A stretch of 55,666 bases of DNA, from contig NZ_JWJE02000027.1 in NCBI RefSeq assembly GCF_000812025.2, positions 1-55,666 of the forward strand, in the 5' to 3' direction. The stretch is from Bacillus thermotolerans. Lineage in GTDB: Bacteria; Bacillota; Bacilli; Bacillales; Domibacillaceae. The position numbers were made by a program, and so were the translations under genes. The notes beneath the pieces were generated by a model that worked only from the letters and a program-made list of their open reading frames with translations, did not search any database and was not told where the DNA came from. Shown here in pieces: positions 37,617 through 46,992 of this stretch (position 1 is its first letter; every line of letters starts with the position of its first letter).

Positions 37617-38915
37617 ATGTTTAAACTACAAGAAAATGAAACAACGGTTCGAAAAGAAGTAGTCGCAGGATTAACTACCTTCTTAACAATGGTTTACATT
37701 GTTGTTGTTAACCCGATTATTCTGCAGGATGCCGGCGTACCATTTGATCAAGTGTTTACAGCTACTATTATTGCCACGGTGATCGGTACTCTCTGGATGG
37801 GGTTATTCTCTAATTACCCTATTGCCATCGCGCCCGGTATGGGATTAAACGCTTATTTTGCTTATTCCGTCGTGGGTGCTCATGAAGGCGTTACGTATGT
37901 AACTGCTTTTGCTGCAGTGTTTGTTGCGGGCATTCTTTTTGTTCTTTTGTCTTTAACACCTTTCCGTGAGAAATTAATTATTGCCATTCCCAGCAACTTA
38001 AAATATGGAATTACAGCGGGTATTGGCTTATTTATCGCCTTTATCGGCCTTAGAATGACCGGTCTGGTTGCCGATGATCCATCCAATCTTGTCAGACTGG
38101 GGGATCTTCATAGCCCGCAGGCTATACTAGCGCTTGTTGGTCTGGCTGTAACTATTATATTGATGGTATTGAAAGTAAATGGAGCTCTGTTTATTGGAAT
38201 GGTCGTTACTGGCATTATTGCTTACTTTACCGGCCACTTAACTATCACAGAAGTAGTGGCAGCTCCTTCTTTACCTGAAGGACTTATCGTTGATAATCCA
38301 ATCCAAGCGTTTGCTGATGTTATTGAGCACGGACTATATGCAGTTGTATTCTCCTTCCTGCTCGTTACTATTTTCGATACAACCGGTACCATGATTGCCG
38401 TTGCCCAGCAGGCTGGCCTCATGAAGGGCAACACTATGCCCAGAGCCCGCCAAGCTCTTCTTGCTGACTCTGTCGCTGCTACAGCAGGAGCCGTCTTTGG
38501 AACAAGCCCAACAAGTGCCTATATTGAGTCTTCCACAGGCGTAGCAGCCGGCGGACGTACCGGATTAACCGCTGTGGTTATAGGTGCATTGTTTATTGTT
38601 GCAGCTTTCTTCGGCCCGCTTGTAAGCGCAGTATCAGGCCTCTCCGCTATTACAGCTCCGGCTTTAATTATCGTCGGCTGCTTAATGATGGAGAATGTCG
38701 CAAAGATTGACTGGGGCGAATTGGATGAAGCATTCCCTGCTTTCTTAATTATTTTGAGCATGCCGTTGACATCCAGCATCGCTACAGGAATTGCCCTTGG
38801 ATTCATTTCCTATCCATTACTGAAGATTGTCCGTGGTAAATTCCGTGAAGTCCATCCGCTTGTCTATATCTTTGCTGTATTATTCTTTTATCAGCTCGCA
38901 TTTTTACCACATTAA
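37617..38915 (+). CDS. purine permease, NCS2 (AzgA) family
   Basis: A 432-residue membrane protein with about 12-14 helices and the same signatures as the permease at 28.6 kb: AGLTTFLTMVYIVVVNP, MGLNAYFAYSVV, VTIFDTTGTMIAVA and SPTSAYIESSTGVAAGGRTG. It is probably a PbuG/PbuO type hypoxanthine, guanine or adenine carrier. GGAGG six bases before the ATG at 37617 fixes the start. Regulation appears to be by PurR-like sites rather than a riboswitch. Confidence 0.92.
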   Translation: MFKLQENETTVRKEVVAGLTTFLTMVYIVVVNPIILQDAGVPFDQVFTATIIATVIGTLWMGLFSNYPIAIAPGMGLNAYFAYSVVGAHEGVTYVTAFAAVFVAGILFVLLSLTPFREKLIIAIPSNLKYGITAGIGLFIAFIGLRMTGLVADDPSNLVRLGDLHSPQAILALVGLAVTIILMVLKVNGALFIGMVVTGIIAYFTGHLTITEVVAAPSLPEGLIVDNPIQAFADVIEHGLYAVVFSFLLVTIFDTTGTMIAVAQQAGLMKGNTMPRARQALLADSVAATAGAVFGTSPTSAYIESSTGVAAGGRTGLTAVVIGALFIVAAFFGPLVSAVSGLSAITAPALIIVGCLMMENVAKIDWGELDEAFPAFLIILSMPLTSSIATGIALGFISYPLLKIVRGKFREVHPLVYIFAVLFFYQLAFLPH

Positions 38916-38916
38916 T

Positions 38917-38964
38917 CAAAAAAAGACTGTTTTCAGCCTTTAAAGGCTGAAAACAGTCTTTTTT
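38917..38964. terminator. bidirectional terminator, 48-base perfect palindrome
   Basis: Seven A, then AAGACTG-type arms, and seven T form a perfect 24-bp inverted repeat with the centre at 38940/38941. It serves the plus-strand permease and the minus-strand alcohol dehydrogenase together. Confidence 0.92.
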
Positions 38965-40098
38965 TTATGGCCTTAGTACTACCTTCACACACTCATCCTC
39001 ATGGTCGTTAAACAGCTTATACGCTTCTGGTGCCTGCTCAAGAGGCATGATATGGGTAATGATATCAGTCGGATTGATCTTTCCTGCAGTAATTTGCTCA
39101 AACAGCTCTGGCATATAATGAATAACAGGAGCTTGTCCCATCTTGAGCGTCACATTTCTTTCAAAGAAATTACCAAGCGGGAACATGTTATACATTAATC
39201 CATAGACACCTGTTAACTGGACAGTTCCAAACTTTCTTACAGCATCCTTTGCAATGTTGATAGCGCTTAGTGTACCGCCCTGCAGCTTCAATTTTTGTTC
39301 AATCTTTTCAATAGCTGATTTCTTCCCATCCATGCCTACGCAATCAATGACAATATCGGCACCGCCGCTTGTTACCTCTTTCAAATGCTTGCCCATCTCT
39401 GGATAGTCTGTGAAGTTATACGTTTCCACATTATTTGTTTTTCTTGCTAGCTCAAGGCGATAAGGTAAGTAGTCTACAGCGATGACTCGCTTAGCGCCCT
39501 TCATCCAGGCAAACTTTTGTGCCATCAGCCCAATTGGACCGCTTCCAAGCACAACCACCGTATCTCCCGGCTTCATACCTGAATGCTCTACGCTCCAGTA
39601 CGCAGTCGGCAGCACATCAGACATGAACAAGAGTGCTTCATCCTCCAGTTCACAGGATTCCGGCACGACAAACGGCATAAAGTTCCCGTAAGGTACGCGT
39701 AAGTACTCAGCCTGCCCGCCTGGATGATTGCCATATTGCTCAGTATAGCCAAAATAGCCCCCCGTATCCTTATGAGGGTTTGCATTGTCGCATTGGCTTT
39801 CCATATGGTTATGACAATAGAAGCATTCACCGCAGGAAACATTAAATGGGAGAACCACACGATCTCCTTTTTTCACTTTTGTTACATCTGGGCCAACCTC
39901 TTCTACAACTCCCATTGGTTCATGGCCAATAATGTATCCGGGGCTCAGTGGCATGTTTCCTTGATATAAATGAAGATCCGAGCCACAGATAGCAGTAGAT
40001 GTAATACGTACAATCACATCATCCCTTTTCTGAAGAACCGGATCCTCCACCTCTTTTACTTGTACATCCTTTGGTCCTTGATAAGTGAGAGCTTTCAT
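38965..40098 (-). CDS. zinc-dependent alcohol dehydrogenase (formaldehyde dehydrogenase-like)
   Basis: A 377-residue MDR-family enzyme. Catalytic zinc ligands are in AICGSDLHLY near residue 38 and GHEPMGVVEEVG near 60. Four structural zinc cysteines are in CGECFYCHNHMESQC near 90-104. The NAD fold motif GSGPIGLMAQ lies near 186. The long chain resembles the glutathione-independent formaldehyde dehydrogenase group, so an aldehyde or polyol substrate is possible. It ends against the shared palindromic terminator. A 42-residue small gene lies upstream on the same strand. Confidence 0.92.
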   Translation of the reverse strand: MKALTYQGPKDVQVKEVEDPVLQKRDDVIVRITSTAICGSDLHLYQGNMPLSPGYIIGHEPMGVVEEVGPDVTKVKKGDRVVLPFNVSCGECFYCHNHMESQCDNANPHKDTGGYFGYTEQYGNHPGGQAEYLRVPYGNFMPFVVPESCELEDEALLFMSDVLPTAYWSVEHSGMKPGDTVVVLGSGPIGLMAQKFAWMKGAKRVIAVDYLPYRLELARKTNNVETYNFTDYPEMGKHLKEVTSGGADIVIDCVGMDGKKSAIEKIEQKLKLQGGTLSAINIAKDAVRKFGTVQLTGVYGLMYNMFPLGNFFERNVTLKMGQAPVIHYMPELFEQITAGKINPTDIITHIMPLEQAPEAYKLFNDHEDECVKVVLRP

Positions 40099-40169
40099 GT
40101 GTATCCTCCTCTTTCCTTTGTTTCTCTTGCTTCCCCATAACTGCCTATACGAACTTCTTTTTAAACGGT

Positions 40170-40298
40170 TTAAGAGTCAGAGTGAGTCGGCTTGTCCACC
40201 TGGCGCTGCGGCTCGATATCCTGTCCTTCTTCTCTTTTCTTCTTCTGTTCAACTGAAAGGTTCTCTTGCTCCTGCTGCTTATCTTGATTGTTTCTCAT
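40170..40298 (-). CDS. small hydrophilic protein, 42 residues
   Basis: A short frame with a very good GGAGGAG site before its ATG. The product is Gln/Glu/Lys-rich (MRNNQDKQQEQENLSVEQ at the start) with no hydrophobic segment and looks disordered. It lies 71 bases upstream of the alcohol dehydrogenase on the same strand and could be its leader gene. I do not recognise the family. Confidence 0.6.
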   Translation of the reverse strand: MRNNQDKQQEQENLSVEQKKKREEGQDIEPQRQVDKPTHSDS

Positions 40299-40361
40299 AT
40301 ACAAGGCTCCTCCTTTAATTCGTCACTACCCTTATTTATTTCCGCTCACACGCAAACTAAA

Positions 40362-40406
40362 CAAAAAAGTACCTTATTGAAAGAGCCGCCGGCCTCAATA
40401 AGGTAC
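40362..40406 (-). terminator. terminator of yhbH
   Basis: A 12-bp perfect stem GTACCTTATTGA/TCAATAAGGTAC is followed on the minus strand by TTTTTTGTTTAG. Confidence 0.9.
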
Positions 40407-40412
40407 CTGTCT

Positions 40413-41552
40413 CTATTCTTCTTTTCTAAAAAAGCTCTTCATTGCATAAAAAACATCTGCTTTTTGCCTTAAAATATAATGGCGGAATTTCTCATCTTCA
40501 ATACTTCTATAGGAGCTCATTAATGTGCTGTTTCTGTTGTATTGGTTTACTTCCCCGTACCCGAACATATTGGATTTCTCCATCAGCTGGCTTACGAGCT
40601 TCATGCAGCGCGTATTGTCAGATGACAGATTGTCACCATCGGAGAAGTGAAAAGGATAAATATTGTAGCGCACAGGATCATATTTCTCTTCTATTAATTC
40701 CAGCGCTTTCCGGTAAGCAGACGAGCAAATGGTTCCGCCGCTTTCTCCTTTCGTGAAAAAGTGTTCCTCACTAACCACTTTGGCCTCCGTATGATGAGCA
40801 ATAAACTCAATGTCTACCCGTTCATATTTTGTACGGAGAAAACGCACCATCCAAAAGAAAAAGCTCCGTGCCATATATTTCTCCCAAACCCCCATCGAGC
40901 CGCTCGTATCCATCATCGCCAGCACTACGGCCTTTGATTCCGGCTTCTGTATCTCTGTCCATGTTCTAAACTTCAGATCTTCTGGCAAAATCGGATGAAA
41001 CTTCGCTTTTCCCTTCAGTGCGTTTCTTTTATAGGCTGATAGAAGTGTTTTTTTCTTGTCTACGTTACCCATCAAGCCCGTTTTACGAATATCGTTATAT
41101 TCGACATCCTCCACAGTGAACGGCGCCTGCTCCTTTTGCTTTAAATTCGGTAAGGCCAGCTCGCTGAAGAAGGCTTTCTCCAGTTCCATAAAGGATACTT
41201 CTGCTTCATAGTAATCTTCTCCGGCCTGGTCGCCTGCTCCGTTTCCTTTTCCCGGCCCGTCTGCTGCACTGCCATCACGGGCAACAACATCTCCTACCTG
41301 ACTGTCGCCATCTCCTTGGCCAACGTGTTTGTTTTTGTCATAGTTATATCTGATTTTATACTCTTCAATTGAACGAATAGGAATTTTGATCACTTCATTG
41401 CCGTTCGACATAATGATATTTTCTTCTGTGACAAGATCTGGCAGGTTCTTACGGATCGCTTCCTGCACTTTGTCCTTGTGCCGCTCTTGATCATCGTGTC
41501 CTTTACGATGAAGTGACCAATCTTCGCGGGATACGTGAGAGTTCTCACTCAT
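40413..41552 (-). CDS. yhbH: sporulation protein YhbH
   Basis: A 379-residue DUF444 protein. A von Willebrand A-like domain has the metal-site motif MMDTSGSMG near residue 213 and later [17 protein letters not shown] and HFSDGDN. The N-terminal part has a disordered, Gly/Asp-rich stretch. It is mother-cell expressed in B. subtilis and forms a conserved set with PrkA and SpoVR, which are all in this window. Its exact action is unknown. Confidence 0.95.
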   Translation of the reverse strand: MSENSHVSREDWSLHRKGHDDQERHKDKVQEAIRKNLPDLVTEENIIMSNGNEVIKIPIRSIEEYKIRYNYDKNKHVGQGDGDSQVGDVVARDGSAADGPGKGNGAGDQAGEDYYEAEVSFMELEKAFFSELALPNLKQKEQAPFTVEDVEYNDIRKTGLMGNVDKKKTLLSAYKRNALKGKAKFHPILPEDLKFRTWTEIQKPESKAVVLAMMDTSGSMGVWEKYMARSFFFWMVRFLRTKYERVDIEFIAHHTEAKVVSEEHFFTKGESGGTICSSAYRKALELIEEKYDPVRYNIYPFHFSDGDNLSSDNTRCMKLVSQLMEKSNMFGYGEVNQYNRNSTLMSSYRSIEDEKFRHYILRQKADVFYAMKSFFRKEE

Positions 41553-41642
41553 CTCCTCTTATCTCCCCTTTCCTTACATATTAGTGTATGCGTTTGATGT
41601 GAATGTTGTACGGGTATCTCCTATAAAAAGAGGTGACTGCGC

Positions 41643-41819
41643 ATGAGCAATGAAGACAAAAAGATCCCGGCTGCCAACGGTTCCATGGCCTCAAACCTTG
41701 AGGAAATGAAGCAGCTCGGCAGCCAAATGGAGCGTCAACGGACAAACCAAGAGCTTAAAGAGGATGAACGTCAGCCAGACCCTGTTCAACACAATTCAGA
41801 TAATGCCTGCCGTTCATAA
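41643..41819 (+). CDS. small hydrophilic protein, 58 residues
   Basis: This gene lies in the gap between yhbH and prkA on the opposite strand. It starts at ATG with AGAGGTG upstream. The product (MSNEDKKIPAANGSMASNLE at the start) is rich in Glu, Gln and Asn with one late Cys and looks unstructured, apart from a possible helix at about 18-45. I do not recognise a family; its position between two sporulation genes hints at a spore role. Confidence 0.6.
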   Translation: MSNEDKKIPAANGSMASNLEEMKQLGSQMERQRTNQELKEDERQPDPVQHNSDNACRS

Positions 41820-41835
41820 AATGATTAAAAAAGGA

Positions 41836-41867
41836 AAAAAGAGGGCGGCCTAAAAGGCTGCCTCTTT
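41836..41867. terminator. bidirectional terminator between the small gene and prkA
   Basis: AAAGAGGGCGGCC with GGCTGCCTCTTT forms a stem with T-rich DNA on one side and A-rich DNA on the other. Confidence 0.8.
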
Positions 41868-41868
41868 C

Positions 41869-43764
41869 TTATCTATTTAGCAAGCTTCCTACATAGCGAA
41901 GCAACTCGTTAGCTGAGATCGAGTTATACCCGTAATCATCAATTAAGCGTGCCACTACTTCGTTTACTTTCTTCAACTGCTGCTCATCCGGCGTTTTAGT
42001 GGAAGTAGTGATTTTGACAATATCTTTTAAATCAGCAAACAGCTTTTTCTGAATCGCTTCACGCAGACGGTCATGGGAATTATAGTCAAAACGCTTCCCT
42101 TTTCTGGCATAGGCGGAAATACGGATAAGAATTTCTTCGCGGAAGGCCCGTTTCGCATTTTCTGAAATGCCGATTTGCTCTTCAATGGAACGCATCAGCT
42201 TCTCATCTGGATTGATTTCTTCCCCTGTTAACGGGTCACGCATTTTCGACTTATTGCAATAGGCTTCTACATTATCTAAATAATTGTCCATTAGTGTCTT
42301 CGCAGATTCTTCATAAGAATAAACAAAGGCTTTTTGTACCTCTTTCTTTGCAATGGTGTCATATTCTTTTCTCGCAACAGAGATAAAGTTCAAATACTTC
42401 TCCCTCTGCTCGTTCGTAATGGACGGATGCTGATCGAGCCCTTCCTTTAAAGAGCGCAGCACATCTAGCGCATTAATGGAGTTTGTATCCTTGCGAATAA
42501 TCGTGGAGGATATCCGGTTAATGACGTAACGTGGGTCAATGCCCGCCATTCCTTCATCCTGGTATTCTTTTTTCAGTTCCTCTACATCTGCTGAGCTGAA
42601 CCCTTCTACAATTTCTCCATCGTACAGACGCATTTTCTTCACTAAGTCGATATCGCCGCGCTTTGGTTCTTTTAATCGCGTTAATATCGTGAACATCGCT
42701 GCGACCCTTAATGTGTGAGGAGCAATATGCACACCTGATACATCACTCTCACGGATCATTTTTTCATAAATCTTCTCTTCATCTGATAGCTTTAAGTTGT
42801 ATGGGATTGGCATCACAATGATTCGAGAATGCAGAGCTTCATTCTTCTTATTAGAGATGAAAGAGCGATACTCCGTTTCATTCGTATGAGCAACAATTAA
42901 CTCATCCGCAGAAATCAAAGCAAAGCGCCCCGCTTTAAAGTTTCCTTCTTGTGTTAAGGAAAGCAAATGCCAGAGGAACTTCTCATCACACTTCAGCATT
43001 TCCTGGAATTCCATTAACCCGCGGTTTGCTTTGTTCAACTCTCCGTCGAAGCGATAAGCACGCGGATCGGATTCTGATCCATACTCAGCAATCGTTGAAA
43101 AGTCAATGCTGCCCGTTAAATCAGCAATATCCTGTGACTTCGGATCAGAAGGACTGAATGTACCGATACCTACCCGCTTATCCTCAGAGAAGAAGATTCT
43201 TTCTACTACTACATCTTCAATACGGCCGTGATACTCTTCCTCCAGTCTCATCGTATTCAATGGCGATAAGTTTCCTTCTACTCGAATGCCGTACTCCCGG
43301 TAGAAGTCTTCTCGCAGATGATGTGGAATTAAATGGAGCGGGTCCTCATGCATAGGGCAGCCTTTAATCGCATATACTGCTCCTCGATCCGTCCGTGAAT
43401 ATGCCTCCATCCCCTTTTTCAGCATAGCGACAAGTGTCGATTTCCCTCCGCTCACAGGCCCCATCAATAGGAGGATCCGCTTGCGCACGTCCAAACGTTT
43501 AGCAGCTGGATGAAAATATTCCTCTACAAGCCGCTCTAATGCCTCTTCTAATCCGTATAATTCCGTGTTAAAAAAGCTATACTGTTTACGGCCGTCTTCT
43601 AGCTCTACTCCCTGATCTTTAATCATATGATAAATCCGTGAATGGGCTGACTGAGCGACCCATGGCTTCTCTTTAACAATCTCCAAATATTCAGCAAAAG
43701 TGCCTTCCCACTTTAATTTCTCTTCACTTTCCCGATACTGCTCGATTTTTTTTAAGATATCCAT
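41869..43764 (-). CDS. prkA: PrkA, AAA+ serine protein kinase/protease
   Basis: A 631-residue PrkA. The N-terminal AAA+ domain has P-loop GPVSGGKST near residue 105, and the C-terminal part is the PrkA kinase-like domain (residues about 400-630). It is produced in early sporulation and affects late sporulation gene expression in B. subtilis; both kinase and Lon-like protease activity have been described for the family. It precedes yhbH on the same strand, but the 58-residue gene and a terminator lie between. Confidence 0.96.
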   Translation of the reverse strand: MDILKKIEQYRESEEKLKWEGTFAEYLEIVKEKPWVAQSAHSRIYHMIKDQGVELEDGRKQYSFFNTELYGLEEALERLVEEYFHPAAKRLDVRKRILLLMGPVSGGKSTLVAMLKKGMEAYSRTDRGAVYAIKGCPMHEDPLHLIPHHLREDFYREYGIRVEGNLSPLNTMRLEEEYHGRIEDVVVERIFFSEDKRVGIGTFSPSDPKSQDIADLTGSIDFSTIAEYGSESDPRAYRFDGELNKANRGLMEFQEMLKCDEKFLWHLLSLTQEGNFKAGRFALISADELIVAHTNETEYRSFISNKKNEALHSRIIVMPIPYNLKLSDEEKIYEKMIRESDVSGVHIAPHTLRVAAMFTILTRLKEPKRGDIDLVKKMRLYDGEIVEGFSSADVEELKKEYQDEGMAGIDPRYVINRISSTIIRKDTNSINALDVLRSLKEGLDQHPSITNEQREKYLNFISVARKEYDTIAKKEVQKAFVYSYEESAKTLMDNYLDNVEAYCNKSKMRDPLTGEEINPDEKLMRSIEEQIGISENAKRAFREEILIRISAYARKGKRFDYNSHDRLREAIQKKLFADLKDIVKITTSTKTPDEQQLKKVNEVVARLIDDYGYNSISANELLRYVGSLLNR

Positions 43765-43953
43765 ATAGACCTCCCGCTTTGCTTGATTAGGAACGTTTAA
43801 TAAATCTTATGCCCGTACATCTTTGAACATGCTAAAGAAAAGCGGAAGAAGATGGACATGGGTTGGAAAAGTTAACGTTTTCATTCTTATGTATTTGATA
43901 TATAATGAAGATAATTGTGAAGGAAAGACTTCTATAAGAAAGGAGTATATAGC

Positions 43954-44052
43954 ATGAGTATTGATTTTCTCCTGATTTTAGGTGTCATCATTGCCTTTCT
44001 TGCTGCCATCTTTACTGCTGGCTATGAAGACAAACCAGGCACAAGAAAGTAA
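43954..44052 (+). CDS. single-helix membrane microprotein, 32 residues
   Basis: A short frame with AGAAAGGAG nine bases before the ATG. The product has one membrane helix (residues 4-22, FLLILGVIIAFLAAIFTAG) and a charged tail EDKPGTRK. A TATAAT lies about 45 bases upstream and a strong terminator follows, so the unit is complete. No family is recognised. Confidence 0.65.
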   Translation: MSIDFLLILGVIIAFLAAIFTAGYEDKPGTRK

Positions 44053-44067
44053 CGAACGGTACATAAA

Positions 44068-44094
44068 AAAGCACCGCAGCCGCGGTGCTTTTTG
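44068..44094. terminator. terminator shared by the microprotein and trmL
   Basis: GCACCGC/GCGGTGC with a four-base loop is flanked by A6 on the left and T5 on the right, so it works in both directions. Confidence 0.88.
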
Positions 44095-44096
44095 TA

Positions 44097-44570
44097 TTAT
44101 TTCAATTCAAGGAAATTCTGCTGGCGCAACGCTTCATATACTAGAATGGCTGCTGTGTTTGATAAATTTAACGATCTTACGTTATCATTCATCGGAATGC
44201 GCAGACAGCGATCTTTATTTTCAGCGATCAGATCCTTCGGCAAACCCGTTGTTTCCTTTCCAAAAATAAAGAAATAATTCTTTGCGGGATCGCTGTAATC
44301 GTACTTAGCATAATTGTTTTCGCCGAACTTAGTTAAATAAAAGAACTCCCCGCCGGCATTCTTCTCGAAGAACTCTTCAAGAGAATCGTAATACATAATT
44401 TCTACGAACTGCCAGTAATCCAGACCGGCCCGTCTGAGCATTTTATCATCCGTTGAGAAGCCGAGCGGACGAATTAAGTGCAGTACCGTATCGGTAGCCG
44501 CACAGGTCCTCGCTATGTTTCCGGTATTGGCTGGGATTTCTGGCTGATAGAGTACAACATGGTTAGACAA
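44097..44570 (-). CDS. trmL: tRNA (cytidine/uridine-34 2'-O)-methyltransferase
   Basis: A 157-residue SPOUT methyltransferase of the TrmL group (called CspR in older Bacillus work). VLYQPEIPANTGNIARTC opens the chain. The knot motifs FIFGKETTGLPKDL near residue 95 and RIPMNDNVRSLNLSNTAAI near 125 bind SAM. It methylates the wobble ribose of tRNA-Leu isoacceptors. Length is typical. Confidence 0.95.
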   Translation of the reverse strand: MSNHVVLYQPEIPANTGNIARTCAATDTVLHLIRPLGFSTDDKMLRRAGLDYWQFVEIMYYDSLEEFFEKNAGGEFFYLTKFGENNYAKYDYSDPAKNYFFIFGKETTGLPKDLIAENKDRCLRIPMNDNVRSLNLSNTAAILVYEALRQQNFLELK

Positions 44571-44627
44571 AATTATTCACCTCATACATAAGCTATAACC
44601 TATTTATTATATCATTAACAGAAATAC

Positions 44628-45488
44628 TTAAGAAGAATCATCTTTTATATGGAAGAACTTATACTTAATATTTGCTGTATAAGCAGTGGAATCCTCATAG
44701 CTCCAATAACGCATCCGGCTGTTTGTTGTATGAGCATTTACGAGCGGCATGCCTTTTTGATCCTTTGCTGTTACAATCGTCGTGTGATCAAAGCGGCCGT
44801 CCCCTTGAAAGTCATAGCAAATTACATCTCCAGGCTCCAATTGCTCAGGCCGGCTCACTTCTTCTGCACGGAGCCCTTTCTCCGCTCCGCTTAAGAACCA
44901 GCGGAGAGCATGAGCGACAGACCAGCTGTAGCTCCAATTATTATTTCTCATCCACCAGCCGCGGCTCCGGTCCGGGTACCCTACCATTGGTGCTCCTCCC
45001 GCATGGAGACATTGGGATACATAGTTCGTACAATCTACATCAAACTTCCGGTAAGCCGAATTATAACTGTTCCACCAGCGCTCCGCGTACTGAACGGCCT
45101 TTAGCCGATCATACCGGAACGCTCGCCTCTGTTCCGGCTCTTCAATTGGTTCCCCGGCATCGGATTCATGAGAATAGATGGCTGCAAGGTCGACTTCTTT
45201 ATCTTCTAATACTTGCTGTCGCTCTATTCTGGCCTCTCTGCCTTCCACCTCTTCCTCTAAATAAAGAAAATCCCCCTGCTTAATTAAATATTTATAATGA
45301 ACGAGGTAGCGAGTTAGTTGGCCGTCGTCTTCCAGAACCTTTCCGAAAGCCTTTATTTTGAGAATTTCACTATCTCTTTCTGTCATTAATTGCTTCTTCC
45401 TCAGCAGCCTTTCATCTCTGCTGGCCTCTTCGCCCTCCAAAAGACATTGCAGCCGCCGCTTCAACTCTTCTTGAAGCTCTTTATACAT
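44628..45488 (-). CDS. yhbB: amidase-domain protein YhbB
   Basis: A 286-residue protein. The C-terminal half (about 125-280) is an amidase/CHAP-like domain with [17 protein letters not shown], where the Cys is the likely nucleophile, and [11 protein letters not shown] with the active His. The N-terminal third is a charged helical stretch. No signal peptide is present, so it acts inside the cell or in the spore compartment. Its pairing with queG (yhbA) matches YhbB. Confidence 0.85.
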   Translation of the reverse strand: MYKELQEELKRRLQCLLEGEEASRDERLLRKKQLMTERDSEILKIKAFGKVLEDDGQLTRYLVHYKYLIKQGDFLYLEEEVEGREARIERQQVLEDKEVDLAAIYSHESDAGEPIEEPEQRRAFRYDRLKAVQYAERWWNSYNSAYRKFDVDCTNYVSQCLHAGGAPMVGYPDRSRGWWMRNNNWSYSWSVAHALRWFLSGAEKGLRAEEVSRPEQLEPGDVICYDFQGDGRFDHTTIVTAKDQKGMPLVNAHTTNSRMRYWSYEDSTAYTANIKYKFFHIKDDSS

Positions 45489-45643
45489 GCACGTGCCTCC
45501 TTCTATCCAGCATGTTCACCGACTCAACCGGCTTTTCTGCCGGCGATGGATGTTGATTGATCACACTTTTCATAACTGCTTCTTCTGTCGGCTACCTGTA
45601 GGAGTAATTCTTCACAGAAGCATGTAATTCATTCTATTCGCGG

Positions 45644-46789
45644 CTACTGCTTTTCATGATTCTTTACAGAAGATATGGCTTGTTCAATCTCCTGTTGAAC
45701 CTCTTCATCTGTTTCTTTTTCCTTTGCTGCGAGAAGGGCTTCAAGTGCTTGACCGCCGCCGATTTTGGCAAGTGCCCAAGCAGATGTGCCTCTGATCACG
45801 GGGCGGACATCATTCAACAAAACATCGACTAAAGCAGGTACACTCTCTTCTTCTTTAAAGTGGGCCAAAGCGATAATAGCATTTCGCTGAATCGGCTTCT
45901 TCCCTCTCCACGAGCCTGACATGTAGCCAAATGTTTGCTTAAATTCTTTATTACTCAGGTGCAAAAGAGGCTCTAAAAGCGGCCTCACTGCCTCAGCGTC
46001 AGGTTCCATTTCTTCGTGAAGGTGAAAATCAATGCCTTTGTTTTTTGGACAAACCGTTTGGCACGTATCACAGCCGTATATACGGTTTCCTAGTTTTTCA
46101 CGGAACTCTTCAGGCATGAAGCCCTTCATCTGGGTTAAAAAAGCGATGCAGCGCTGAGCATTAAGCTGCCCGCCTTGAACAAGCGCACCTGTCGGACAAG
46201 CATCCAGGCACTTTGTACAAGTGCCACACTGGTTTTCGATCGGCGCATCAGGTTCAAGAGGCAGGTTGGTAACCATTTCTCCCAGATAAACGTAAGAGCC
46301 AAACTCAGGCGTGATAATCGAGCAGTTCTTACCGCTCCAGCCTATCCCCGCCCGCTCAGCAACCGCTCGATCTGCCAGCTCTCCTGTATCCACCATCGAG
46401 CGGAAGCGGGCGTCTGGCACTTTGGAGGAGATAAATGCCTCAAGTTTCTTCAGACGGCCGCGAAGGATCGTATGATAATCCTCTCCCCAGGAAGCACGGC
46501 AGAAGATCCCTCGCCGCTCGCCTCTCTTCCCCTTTACTGACTCTTTCATTTTAGAGGGGTAAGCTAGAGCAATAGCGATAATCGAACGAGGTTCCTCTAA
46601 AAGCAATGAAGGATCTACACGTTTATCGATATCCTTCTCTTCGAAACCTGAAGCATAGCCTAACTCCTGCTGACGCAAGAGACGGCTTTTTAGTTCGGTA
46701 AACGGCGAGGCGGATGTGAAACCAATCTTATCTATGCCGATTATTCGGCTGTATTCGATAATCTCTTGCTTCAGCTGCTGGTAATCCAT
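45644..46789 (-). CDS. queG: epoxyqueuosine reductase
   Basis: A 381-residue QueG (YhbA). The two iron-sulfur clusters are in CGTCTKCLDACPTGAL near residue 188 and CDTCQTVCPKN near 239. The N-terminal part binds cobalamin; the C-terminal part from about 295 holds HEAT repeats (ALVDVLLNDVRPVIRGTSAWALAKIGG). It makes the last step of queuosine synthesis at tRNA wobble position 34. It requires B12 but has no cobalamin riboswitch here. Confidence 0.96.
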   Translation of the reverse strand: MDYQQLKQEIIEYSRIIGIDKIGFTSASPFTELKSRLLRQQELGYASGFEEKDIDKRVDPSLLLEEPRSIIAIALAYPSKMKESVKGKRGERRGIFCRASWGEDYHTILRGRLKKLEAFISSKVPDARFRSMVDTGELADRAVAERAGIGWSGKNCSIITPEFGSYVYLGEMVTNLPLEPDAPIENQCGTCTKCLDACPTGALVQGGQLNAQRCIAFLTQMKGFMPEEFREKLGNRIYGCDTCQTVCPKNKGIDFHLHEEMEPDAEAVRPLLEPLLHLSNKEFKQTFGYMSGSWRGKKPIQRNAIIALAHFKEEESVPALVDVLLNDVRPVIRGTSAWALAKIGGGQALEALLAAKEKETDEEVQQEIEQAISSVKNHEKQ

Positions 46790-46844
46790 AAGCTTTTCCT
46801 CCTTTCAGAGAGATATCTATTTCGTTCGAATTTTTATATAAAAT

Positions 46845-46890
46845 GAAAAAACGCAACATTTTATCCATCCAGGGAATAAAACATTGCGTT
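46845..46890 (-). terminator. terminator of the tRNA gene
   Basis: Outer stem AACGCAA/TTGCGTT and inner TTTTAT/ATAAAA arms, followed on the minus strand by TTTTTCATTTTAT. Confidence 0.75.
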
Positions 46891-46918
46891 AATAAACGAG
46901 TTAATGACGATATAATAA

Positions 46919-46992
46919 TGGAGCGGGTGATGGGAATCGAACCCACGACATCAGCTTGGAAGGCTGAGGTTTTACCATTAAACTACACCCGC
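46919..46992 (-). tRNA. tRNA-Gly (anticodon TCC)
   Basis: A full cloverleaf on the minus strand: acceptor stem GCGGGTG/CACCCGC, a seven-base anticodon loop CTTCCAA giving TCC, T-arm GGGTTCGATTCCC, and an encoded CCA end. It stands alone between queG and yczE with its own terminator. Confidence 0.95.

Noticed and set aside
44672-45283. A 203-codon plus-strand frame opposite yhbB.
   Set aside because: It is antisense to a recognised amidase-domain gene and its product has no recognisable domain or start site.
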